NCBI GenBank assembly: GCA_944474755.1
Contig: OX104112.1
Coordinates: 5,504,490 to 5,568,489, forward strand
Origin: Limnoperna fortunei
Taxonomy: Eukaryota > Mollusca > Bivalvia > Mytilida > Modiolidae
DNA length: 64,000 nt
Direction: 5' to 3'
Position numbers and translations under genes: made by a program. Shown here one piece after another: positions 1 to 11,500 of this stretch. Within the stretch, counting starts at the first letter, position 1; each line of letters begins with the position of its first letter. The notes beneath the pieces are model-generated. The model had not been told where the DNA came from, searched no databases, and saw only the letters and a list, made by a program, of their open reading frames with translations.

Positions 1-1433
1 CTGTCACCTGACCTTGACCTCAATTTCACGGTCCAGCGACTACGGTAAAGTTTTTGGGTTACGACAGTTCCTCTGTAACTACGCATGGTAGGATGACAAT
101 ATTTGGTGTATAGGTTGCTGATGACTAGTACATGACTGTCTGGTAGGTGTCACCTGACCTTGACCTCAATTTCACGGTAAAGCGACTACGTTAAAGTTTT
201 TGGGTTACGACAGTTCCTCTGTAACTACGCATGGTAGGATGACAATATTTGGTGTATAGGTTGCTGATGACTAGTACATGACTGTCTGGTAGGTGTCACC
301 TGACCTTGACCTCAATTTTACGGTCCAGCGACTACGTTAAAGTTTTTGGGTTATGACAGTTCCTCTGTAACCACACATGGTAGGATGACAATATTTGGTG
401 TATAGGTTGCTGATGACTAGTACATGACTGTCTGGTAGGTGTCACCTGACCTTGACCTCAATTTCACGGTCCAGCGACTACGTTAAAGTTTTTGGGTTAC
501 GACAGTTCCTCTGTAACTACGCATGGTAGGATGACAATATTTGGTGTATTGGTTGCTGATGACTAGTACATGACTGTCTGGTAGGTGTCACCTGACCTTG
601 ACCTCAATTTCACGGTCCAGCGACTACCTTAAAGTTTTTGGGTTATGACAGTTCCTCTGTAACCACACATGGTAGGATGACAATATTTGGTGTATAGGTT
701 GCTGATGACTAGTACATGACTGTCTGGTAGGTGTCACCTGACCTTGACCTCAATTTCACGGTCCAGCGACTACTTTAAAGTTTTTGGGTTACGACAGTTC
801 CTCTGTAACTACGCATGGTAGGATGACAATATTTGGTGTATAGGTTGCTGATGACTAGTACATGACTGTCTGGTAGGTGTCACCTGACCTTGACCTCAAT
901 TTCACGGTCCAGAGACTACGTTAAAGTTTTTGGGTTACGACAGTTCCTCTGTAACTACGCATGGTAGGATGACAATATTTGGTGTATAGGTTGCTGATGA
1001 CTAGTACATGACTGTCTGGTAGGTGTCACCTGACCTTGACCTCAATTTCACGGTCCAGCGACTATGTTAAAGTTTTGGGGTTATGACAGTTCCTCTGAAA
1101 CTACACATGGTAGGATGACGATATTTGGTATATAGGTTGCTGATGAATAGTGCATGACTGTATGGTAGGTGCCATTTGACCTTGACCTCAATTTCACGGT
1201 CCAGTGACTACCTTAAAGTTTTTAGGTTACTGCTGTTCCCCTGTAACCAAGCATGGTAGGATGACAATATTTGGTATATAGGTTGCTGATGAATAGTAAA
1301 TGATTGTCTGGTAGGTGTCACCTGACCTTGACCTCAATTTAACGGTTCAGTGACTACGTTAAAGTTTTTGTTTTAGGACAGTTCCTCTGTAACTATGCAT
1401 AGTATGGTGACAATAATTGGTATACAGGCCGCT
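1..1433. repeat. 146-bp tandem array (end of a longer array)
   Basis: Nearly identical copies start with the phrase CACCTGACC at 5, 151, 297, 443, 589, 735, 881 and 1027, giving a 146-bp unit and just under ten copies. The array is cut by the window start. The last two or three copies (from about 1027) are clearly more diverged, as is common at array edges. The phrase TGACCTTGACCTCA resembles dispersed mussel repeats as I remember them. There is no coding potential. Confidence 0.93.
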
Positions 1434-1688
1434 GCTCATAATTAATGCTATTTACGTAATGCTTATGACGAAATTAATTTTCGTTACTGATGCGGAATTC
1501 AGGCAAGACGTTTTTCTGTGTCCACACTTGTTTTTTTTTTTTGGAATAATAAAAAACGACGAATGGGGTGGGTTAATGGGACAGGCGGCAGGTCCTTAGA
1601 AGCTAATAATATTTTTGTGGCCTAAGTATATTGCAGTTGATTGACGTAGAAGAATAAAGAAGTACATTTGTCACAATATTTGTTTATT

Positions 1689-1881
1689 GCGTAAGAATAA
1701 TCGGTTCTTTCATACGTTTTTGGGAAAGACCGGTTGATCTTTCACGAGTGATAGAAATTTTATGTCTTTTTGCGAGTGGAGCGCAGCGGAACGAGGCAAA
1801 AGACATAAAAATTTCTATCACGAGTGAAAGTTCACACGGACTTTCCCAAAAACGTATTAAAGAACCTATTTCTTCCGTAAA
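1689..1881. repeat. Long inverted repeat with GC-rich loop (foldback/MITE-like)
   Basis: The left arm (about 1689-1766) and right arm (about 1797-1881) are imperfect reverse complements. They share GGTTCTTT / AAGAACC ends, ACGTTTTTGGGAAAG / CTTTCCCAAAAACGT and AGACATAAA-type inner blocks. The loop of about 30 bases is GC-rich (GAGTGGAGCGCAGCGGAAC) and unlike the AT-rich arms. Arm mismatches show it is old. No target duplication was confirmed, so a MITE is only a suggestion. Confidence 0.75.
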
Positions 1882-1982
1882 CCAACAACTTTCACATTGC
1901 TACAACCTATAGACGCTCCATTGTTTTAGGCTCCATTGTCTCTGACGTCCAGTCAGAACGCCGGAAATAATGAACGTCATAG

Positions 1983-2016
1983 AAGAACGTTGTTATGCTT
2001 CCATAACAACGTTCTT
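1983..2016. repeat. Perfect 15-bp hairpin with CTTC loop
   Basis: AAGAACGTTGTTATG (1983-1997) pairs perfectly with CATAACAACGTTCTT (2002-2016) around a four-base CTTC loop. It sits upstream of the first visible exon. Function is unknown. Confidence 0.85.
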
Positions 2017-2048
2017 GTTTTTGGCGTTTTGATTGGATGACGCAGCAA

Positions 2049-2094
2049 GTACAGATGTGTGCGCGTGAGCTCATCTGTACTGGGTCATCTGTAC
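2049..2094. repeat. Short inverted repeat GTACAGATG / CATCTGTAC with an extra arm
   Basis: GTACAGATG (2049-2057) is the reverse complement of CATCTGTAC at 2072-2080, and the same arm recurs at 2086-2094. Two alternative hairpins are therefore possible. Confidence 0.7.
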
Positions 2095-2104
2095 CAGAAA
2101 TCGG

Positions 2105-2375
2105 CCATTTACGGAAGAAGATTTTGATCTATTGATTTTGACACGACATTTGTGTATTGCCCTAACATGATATTGGCTATTGATTTTAACGTGACATTTG
2201 TACTTTGCCCTAAGAAGATTTTGAGCTATTTTTTTACCACATTTGTGTATTGGCCAATAAACATATTGACCTATTGATTTTGATGCAATATTTGTGTATT
2301 GCCCTGGCAAGACATTGATTTTGATACATTTTTGTATTGCTCTAACAAGATATTGACCGATAGATTTTGACCTTT
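2105..2375. repeat. Degenerate tandem repeat of about 48 bp, five copies
   Basis: The phrase ACATTTGTGTATTGCC recurs with changes near 2146, 2194, 2239, 2288 and 2326, each preceded by a TATTGATTTTGA-like block. Spacing is 38-49 bp. The reverse-strand reading frame across it is a product of the repeat. Confidence 0.75.
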
Positions 2376-2488
2376 GAACATAAAGCAAACATCCAATAAA
2401 TTTATTTTGTTATTATAAATAAACAATGTACTGAATTACAGACACATTATACAAATCAGTGCGTCTTCAAAGCAGTTTTTCTTTTTAG

Positions 2489-2569
2489 GCACAATACTCA
2501 ATGCAGCAGTAATGAGTTTACTGAAATCAAAGAAGAATACTGTGACACAGCCATTGCAAGAACCTTCTG
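2489..2569 (+). CDS. Roco gene, first visible exon (81 bp)
   Basis: The acceptor is a T-rich tract ending TTTTTAG at 2488 and the donor is GTGAGT at 2570. The open frame gives about 26 residues (TILNAAVMSLLKSKKNT and on), lysine-rich in the middle. The exon ends with one base of a split codon, which pairs exactly with the two leading bases of the next exon. It probably encodes the Roc segment between the P-loop and G3. This is the least certain exon because it has no diagnostic motif and rests on splice signals and phase. Confidence 0.6.
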
Positions 2570-5500
2570 GTGAGTTTGGGGTATTTGGTACGTTAAACAA
2601 ATTCAAAAATTTAATTATCTAATATAGAAATAATTCATGTTGGCTGTAGTTTTTAATTGTTTTACAATGGATGGTGATGCATGTCACGAAAGCGAGGGGA
2701 TAAAATAATGACATAAATAGCCATCCTATTGTAAAACAATTATAAAGTACAGCCTCCATTAATACGACAATTCTGGTACATTTAGCTATAGCCGACACGA
2801 TTTTTGCTAAACTGGCTGTTCTGTCAATTTAACACACAATATATTGAAACAGATAATTGTAGAGCATCAGTATTGAGGTCAATAGGTTTCCTGTGGGAGT
2901 TACTGTTTTGTAACTGGAACAGCTCTTTAAGGCATGCCCTCCTTGTCGTGTGTTGCTGATACATAAATCCTTTTTACCAGGGCTCTGGTCTTTCAACCTT
3001 TAAAGCACATATAAGAAATAGTTATAGACTGCTAACACAAATCCTATATCACATTGAAACCCATGAAGTAAGAAAATGGAGTACAAAGTGGAGATAATCC
3101 AAACATCAACTGTCTGATAACAAAATGTTATACAAATTCTATGATACATACAAAGAGGAGATAATTCAAACACCAACTGTCTGATAACAAAATGTTATAC
3201 AAATCCTACATCACATACAAAGAGGAGATAATCCAAACACCAACTGTCTGATAACAAAATGTTATACAAATCCTACATCACATACAAAGAGGAGATAATC
3301 CAAACACCAACAGTCTGATAACAAAATGTTATACAAATCCTACATCACATACAAAGAGGAGATAATCCAAACACCAACTGTCTGATAACAAAATGTTATA
3401 CAAATCCTACATCACATACAAAGAGGAGATAATTCAAACACCAACTGTCTGATAACAAAATGTTATACAAATCCTACATCACATACAAAGAGGAGATAAT
3501 CCAAACACCAACTGTCTGATAACAAAATCCTACATCACATACAATCCAAATATATAATAATGAAGTGTTATACAAATCCTACATCACATACAAAGAGGAG
3601 ATAATCCAAACACCAACTGTCTGATAACAAAATGTTATACAAATCCTACATCACATACAAAGAGGAGATAATCCAAACATCAACTGTTGAATCACATTAC
3701 ATACAGTTATACATAGAATTGGTATATTAAATATAGTCAGTTGAATCACATTACATACAGTTATACATAGAATTGGTAGAATTATATATTGTTGTGTGCA
3801 CAGGTAATGGATTTATTTATCATTGAGTGATCATAAACCAATATGTCATTAAAAGACAATGTGTTACTTTCAGAAGCAATAACAAGACCTGTGCAGAAAG
3901 AACAACCCATGTTGGGTGCTGTGGGCGGGGTCCATTCTGCTACTGGGCCAAGTAAAGAAACAGAACAAGGAGGTCCTTCAGATGACGAAATTATGGCTTT
4001 AGTTTTAAAAGAGTGCCGCCAAGGAGACTATAAGATGATTGTCGTACCAATTGATATATGGGACTTTGGAGGTCAGAAGATTTATTATCTGACCCACCAA
4101 CTTTTTATTTCCAGTAGAGGGACCTTTGTCGTTACTTTCAATGGAAGTAAAGACATAACAGAAGATATGCCAGATATGGCGTTTCTACCAGGATTTAAAG
4201 GACGAACCACCACCGCAGGTAAAAAAAACTTGTGTCGCTCATAGATTGTAATGTCAACTGTGTCTGTCATTAATTATTGTGCACATTATTGACAAAACTG
4301 TCAGTAATAGTTTAGACTGTCACACAATTTCGGGAAAATACTGATAAGACTGTCAGTAATAGTTTGGACAGTCACATATATCTGGGAAAATACTGATAAG
4401 TCTGTCAGTAATACTGTCTCACACACCTGTGAAAATACTGACAAGACTCTGGGTAATAGTTGGACAGTCACACATATCTTGGAAAATACTGACAAGACTG
4501 TCAGTAAAAATTTTTGACTGTCACAAATATATGGGAAAATACATTCAATACACTAACTTCATTATATATGATCGCATTGATAAACGAGACAATATACAAA
4601 GACGTTCATTACATGGCACTAAAAGTGACAATGTGTTTAACACTAATAACCATATTTACAGTGAAATACAACCACCTCTTATAACCGCAACCTGTGGACG
4701 TCCTGAAACAGTGGCATACAAAAAAGTCACATTTAATAAATTTTTTATTTCATTTTGTTTTTTAGATTTCCTCCTTCATTGGGTTAATTCAATTTTAACA
4801 TTCTGTGAGAAGACAACGACACCCAGTGGCAAGAAATATCCCCAGATTTTATTTGTTGCAACCCATAAAGACAACACGGTAAGAGATACCGATGTCATAT
4901 AACTTGATTCCATCAAATTTTTTATCAAGTGATTATTACACTCAACATATGAATGGCTTCTACAGACACATGTTGAGTTAAATATTAAACAATAATGTTA
5001 ACTATGCCACACATCTACAAGTGTGATTCGTCAGAAACATTGTTAGATTTACATTAGTCAGCTGATTATACTATACTTACTATACGATTATTATATAGAT
5101 AGAGATGAAATATCGAATTTTCTGAGTGACAGAAATCACGGTAAATCACATGTGAAAATTATCGTTTATTTTCACTCTCGGGTTTTTTCCCGCCAAAACG
5201 TCACAATGATTTTGTACTATACAAATATTCATCCGCCGTTCGTAAATTAGAATTAGGCGTAAAAATTTTACGAAAACAATTTTGATCTATTTAATAAATA
5301 GGATAATCAATTGGACATCGTGAATATCCAAAATATGATCACTCGTGCCACATAAAGCATCAGATTAAACTCGTGCGCGGAACATATCTAATCCTTCAGG
5401 AGATTCATGATACATAACCCTGAATCCATAAGGAGATTCGGGAAACATACACTGATTCCATAAGGAGATTCAGGATACATACACTGAATCCTTAAGGAGG

Positions 5501-8500
5501 TTCAGGATACATAACCCTGAAACCTTAAGGAGGTTCAGGTACATACACTGAATCCTTAAGGAGGTTCAGGATACATACACTGAATCCGTTAGAGGTTCAG
5601 GATGCATACCCTGATTCTATAAGTAGATTCAGGATACATATACTGAATCCTTAAGGAGGTTCAGGATACATAACCCTGAATCCTGAAGGGGGTTCAAAAT
5701 ACATACACTGAATCCTTTAAGAGGTTCAGGATACATGTACTGAATCCTTAAGGAGGTTCAGGATACATACACTGAATCCTTAAGGAGATTCAGGATACAT
5801 ACACTGAATCCTTAAGGAGGTTCAGGATGCATACACTGATTCTATAAGGAGTTCAGGATACATATACTGAATCCTTAAGGAGGTTCAGGATACTTATACT
5901 GAATCCTTAAGGAGGTTCAGGATGCATACACTGATTCTATAAGGAGTTCAGGATACATACACTGATTCCTTTAGGAGGTTCAGGATACATACACTGATTC
6001 CTTTAGGAGGTTCAGGATACATAACCCTGAATCCTTAAGGAGGTTCAGGATACATACACTGAATCCTTAAGGAGGTTCAGGATACATACACTGATTCCTT
6101 AAGGAGGTTCAGGATACATGCACTGATTTCATAAGGAGGTTCAGGATACTTATACTGAATCCTTAAGGAGGATCAGGATACATATACTGAATCCTTAAGA
6201 GGTTCAGTATACATACACTGATTCCTTAAGGAGTTTCAGGATACATATACTGAATCCTTAAGGAGGTTCAGGATACATAACCCTGAATCCTGAAGGGGGT
6301 TCAAAATACATACACTGAATCCTTTAGGAGGTTCAGGATACATGTACTGAATCCTTAAGGAGGTTCAGGATACATACACTGAATCCTTAAGGAGATTCAG
6401 GATACATACACTGAATCCTTAAGGAGGTTCAGGATGCATACACTTATTCTATAAGGAGTTCAGGATACATATACTGAATCCTTAAGGAGGTTCAGGATAC
6501 TTATACTGAATCCTTAAGGAGGTTCAGGATGCATACACTGATTCTATAAGGAGTTCAGGATACATACACTGATTCCTTTAGGAGGTTCAGGATACATACA
6601 CTGATTCCTTTAGGAGGTTCAGGATACATAACCCTGAATCCTTAAGGAGGTTCAGGATACATACACTGAATCCTTAAGGAGGTTCAGGATACATACACTG
6701 ATTCCTTAAGGAGGTTCAGGATACATGCACTGATTCCTTTAGGAGGTTCAGGATACATAAACCTGAATCCTTAAGGAGGTTCAGGATACATACACTGAAT
6801 CATTAAGGAGGTTCAGGATACATACACTGATTTCATAAGGAGGTTCAGGATACATATACTGAATCCTTAAGGAGGATCAGGATACATATACTGAATCCTT
6901 AAGAGGTTCAGTATACATACACTGATTCCTTAAGGAGGTTCAGGATACATACACTGAATCCTTAAGGAGGTTCAGGATACATACACTGAATCCTTAAAGA
7001 GGTTCAGAATACATACACTGAATCCTTAAGGAGGTTCAGGATACATACACTGATTCCTTAAGGAGGTTCAGGATACATACCCTGAATCCTTAAGGAGGTT
7101 CAGGATACATACACTGAATCCTTAAGGAGGTTCAGGATACATAAACTGATTTCATAAGAAGGTTCAGGATACATATACTGAATCCTTAAGGAGGTTGAGG
7201 ATACATACACTGAATCCTTAAGGAGGTTCAGGATACATACATTGAATCCTTAAGGAGGTTCGGGATACATACACTGATTCCATAAGGAGGTTCAGGATAC
7301 ATATACTGAATCCTTAAGGAGGTTCAGGATACATATACTGAATCCTTAAGGAGGTTCAGGATACATAACCCTGAATCCTGAAGGGGGTTCAAGATACATA
7401 CACTGAATCCTTAAGGAGGTTCAGGATACTTATACTGAATCCTTAAGGAGGTTCAGGATACATAACCCTGAATCCTTAAGGAGGTTCAGGATACATACAC
7501 TGAATCCTTAAGGAGGTTCGGGATACATACACTGATTCCATAAGGAGGTTCAGGATACATATACTGAATCCTTAAGGAGGTTCAGGATACATATACTGAA
7601 TCCTCAAGGAGGTTCAGGATACATAACCCTGAATCCTGAAGGGGGTTCAAGATACATACACTGAATCCTTAAGGACGTTCAGAATACATACCTTGATTCC
7701 ATAAGGAGGTTCAGGATACATACACTGAATCCTTAAAGAGGTTCAGGATACATACACTGATTCCATAAGAAGGTTCAGGATACATATATTGAATCCTTAA
7801 GGATGTTCATCGTACATGCACAGAAAAATAATTTGTAAATGATTTTTTTTAAATGCATTTTTTTAGTTTGTTTTTGATACAAATTTTTACAATTAAGAAT
7901 AAACAGCAGGATTAAGTACTAAAAGCGTTGGATAAGAGAAAATTTGCAAAAGACTCCTTTTCTTTATTTTGCCTATAGCAAAATTGTTTAAGCCAAAACA
8001 TAAACCATTAATAACTTTGAAAATATTAGTCTTTCACTTTTTAGCTCACCTGACGTTGTCGTCGTTTGTAAACTTTTTACATTTTAATCTTCTTCTCTGA
8101 AACCACTTGGCCATAATGTTCATTGGATGGACCTTTACAAAGTTTGTGTTTTTTATTTTGATTGGTAAACCAATATGGCCGCCACCCCTCAAGACTTAGT
8201 TTAACAAAGGACCCTATGGGAAAAAAGTTAAAAAGGGCTTCTTCTCTGAAACTGTTTAACCAATCAAAACAAAACTTACTAGCAATATTGTTTGGATGGT
8301 CCTCTATAAAGTTTGTGTTTTTGATGGGAATTGGAAATTCAAAATGGCCGCCACCGCAGGACTTAGTTTAACATAGAACCCTATGGGGAAAAGTTTTAAA
8401 AGGCTTCTTCTCTGAAACCGGTTAATCAATGGAAACAAAAACTTACTAGCAATATTGTTTGGATGATCCTCTATAAAGTTAGTGTTTTTTATGGCAATTG

Positions 8501-11500
8501 GAAATTCAAAATGGCTGCCACCGCAGGACTTAATTTAACATAGGACCTTTGGGAAAAAGTTTGAAAGGCTTCTTTTCTGAAACCAGTCAACCAATGGAAA
8601 CAAAACTTACTAGCAATATTGTTTGGATGGTCCTCTATAAAGTTAATGTTTTTTTATCCCAATCGGAAATTCAAAATGGCCAACACCGCAGGAATTGGTT
8701 TAACATTCGACCCTATGAGAAAAAAGTTTAAAAGGGCTTCTTCTCTGAAACCGTTTAACCAATCAAAACAAAACTTACTAGCAATATTTTTTGGATGGTC
8801 CTCTATAAAGTGTATGTTTTTTGTTGCAATTGGAAATTCAAAATGGCTGCCACCGCCGCAGGACTTAGTTTGACATAGGACCCTTTGGGCAAATAAAAAA
8901 AATCTTCTCTATACAACCGGTTAAACAATGAAACAAAGCTTTCTAGTAATATTGTTTAGATGGTCCTATTTAAAGTTTATTGAAAATTACAGGGGGGGGG
9001 GGTTAAAAGTAAATAAATAGATTTATATTAATTGTACTGTTAATGTGATATCCCACATCCCTTGAATTGCTCATATCAACGGATTTAGTTAATGAAAATT
9101 TCTATGTTTTCTTTCAGACTAATGTTGACCAGCAAAGAAATACTATCAGAGACAAATTGAAGGCGTTGTTCTCAAAACATGTAGGAAAAGACCACCTCTT
9201 GATTGATCAGCTGTTTTTCCTCAACGCGAAAGATAAAAATGATGAAGATCTTGTTGCACTCCGAGAGGCTTTGATGGATGTTGCCTTTGAACATCCATCC
9301 TGGGGTGAACCAATGCCCACCAAGTTTGTTCCACTAGAACTACAACTGGCAAAACAAGCTTCCGAAGGAAAGAAGATTTTATCCATTACAGAAGTAAACG
9401 CATTAAACACCAAGAATGAAGGAATGTCACTCCAGCCAAAAGAACTGGATACTTTTTTGAAAGTTCAGCACGCTTTGGGAAAACTTATCTATTTTGATGA
9501 AGATAATCTGAGGGACTATGTTGTAACAGATCCTGCATATCTGATTGATGTCCTTCGTTCCATAGTAACAGAAAAGTTATTTTGGCCTAAAGATCAAGCC
9601 ATAGGAGAAATATATAAAAGCTTAAGCACAACAGGCATTATTGAGAAATCAGCCATTCTTCAACTTTGGCAGCAAACAGATTTCAAGCATATATTTCCAT
9701 TCAGGGAATTTATGATTAACATGTTAGTCCGTTTGGACATTATGTTAGAACCAAAGACACAGTCTGAGATTAGTTACTTCCTAGTCCCTTCTATGATTAC
9801 AGACCGGCCATTTAAAGATAAATTCCAGAAAGAAAAATGCATTTACCTGGCATATAGATTCACAGAACAGATAATACCGCCTGCTTTACTGTATCGTTTT
9901 CTTGGATCATTTATTGTACTGAGGAGTTTAAACACAGATATATACAAATTACAACTGTTTACTGATAGCGCTGTTGTCTCCATTGACAGTAAACACCAAG
10001 TTCAAGCCTATGTTGAGGGAAATAGAATCATACTGGCATTAATGCATGAAGAGAGCAAATCTGACATCAAGCCCTCCATTGCTTCAACAGTACAGGAGTG
10101 TCTCACCAGGAGTATCATAGGAACAACAGACTTCTACTGTGCTATTGCAAATACTTCTCACCAAAAGAGTATGCAATTCCCCTTTACCATCGAAATTGGT
10201 GTGCCATGTAAAAATGGCCTTTGTTTTGTAGAACATAATCAAATAACAATGGAAAAAGGTCAACAGTGGATATGTAGACAGCATAGAAAACAACATAAAG
10301 TGTCCCACATGTTGATATGGTTCTCTGACAAAGTAAGTATTGGTGAAATGTTAGGTAATGTCAATCCTTTATCAGCCTGTAGTTAAATAAATATACATTT
10401 GATATGACGTGGACACCATAATGAAGCTGAACTTGTGTGTATCATATTGAAATCAATCACAATATACAGCTAATGCCAGGTAATAGTATAAATGTAATTT
10501 AATTATTTTGAGTCATCCACTGTTATGGTAGAAAATATTAAGACTTCACATTCACTTTTCAACAACACATAAATTATTACAATCTAACTGATGTCTAGTC
10601 ATTTTTTTTAAACGGACAGTGCATTTTGATCGTAGCTATAAACTTCTGGAAATGTGGTTATGAACATATATCGTATATGTTTGCCTTTATATCAAATACC
10701 CACATTATTTACATGTCAGGAGCGTAAGCTACCATTCACTATTTAGTGTCCATGACCATGTTTTGCTTTTAAAAAAGACAACCTTAAATCTAGAGGGCAG
10801 ATCTGTCAACGATAGGTGCTCCTCCAACTTCATGGGTAAAAATGAGAACTGCACCCATAATTTAAAAGTAAATGTTTTCTATAATGAAGCGTATCAGATG
10901 GTGTATGCACATTTTGAAAAAACGGTATCAAACTATTGGCCATATTGTTTTTTTTAAAGATAACACTCATCTAATGATCATATTGCAGATTACAACATGA
11001 AATGTGTGACTTTATTTTTAGGAGCCAATACAAGATGAGAAATGTGCAGAAGAGTGTACTGGTAAGTTCCAAAATACTATGGTGTCTTTTCACAATAAAG
11101 ATTGAAGCCATGCTGTAACCTGGATGATATTAAGATTACACTATCTATCTAATCAAATATTATTTCTCAGGTGTGCCAAAATGACTTAAAATTATATGTA
11201 AACATTCACTTTATTAAGGCAATCCTTTAAAAGATATATTTTTTATAAAGATTAAAACTATAGTGCAACTAATTTCTTGATAAACAAAGGGGATAATTTC
11301 CAGATTGTGTATGGACTTGCCTTTATCATGTTTATACATACATGACTTTAGATTGATTAAGTTATCTGTAAAACAAGAAAAATTTATACAAGTATGAATA
11401 GCAAAACATGTCCAACTCCAGTCCAAAAAAATGTGATCTATTTAATTGTGTCCATGATTCGGTCAAAACATTGAACATTCAATTCTCTAAATGTGGCTTA

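Noticed and set aside
1417..1599. 60-codon frame at the end of the 146-bp array
   Set aside because: It starts in decayed repeat, contains a T-run (FFFFF) and has no recognisable motif or splice context.
4429..4765. Upstream extension of the G4-motif exon in the same open frame
   Set aside because: It covers the 50-bp intronic repeat. The acceptor at 4765 and the phase match with the previous exon mark the true exon start.
8162..8873. Short frames in the 165-bp repeat (GKKLKRASSLK-like)
   Set aside because: They recur with the repeat, overlap in different frames, and lie inside the Roco intron with no splice support.
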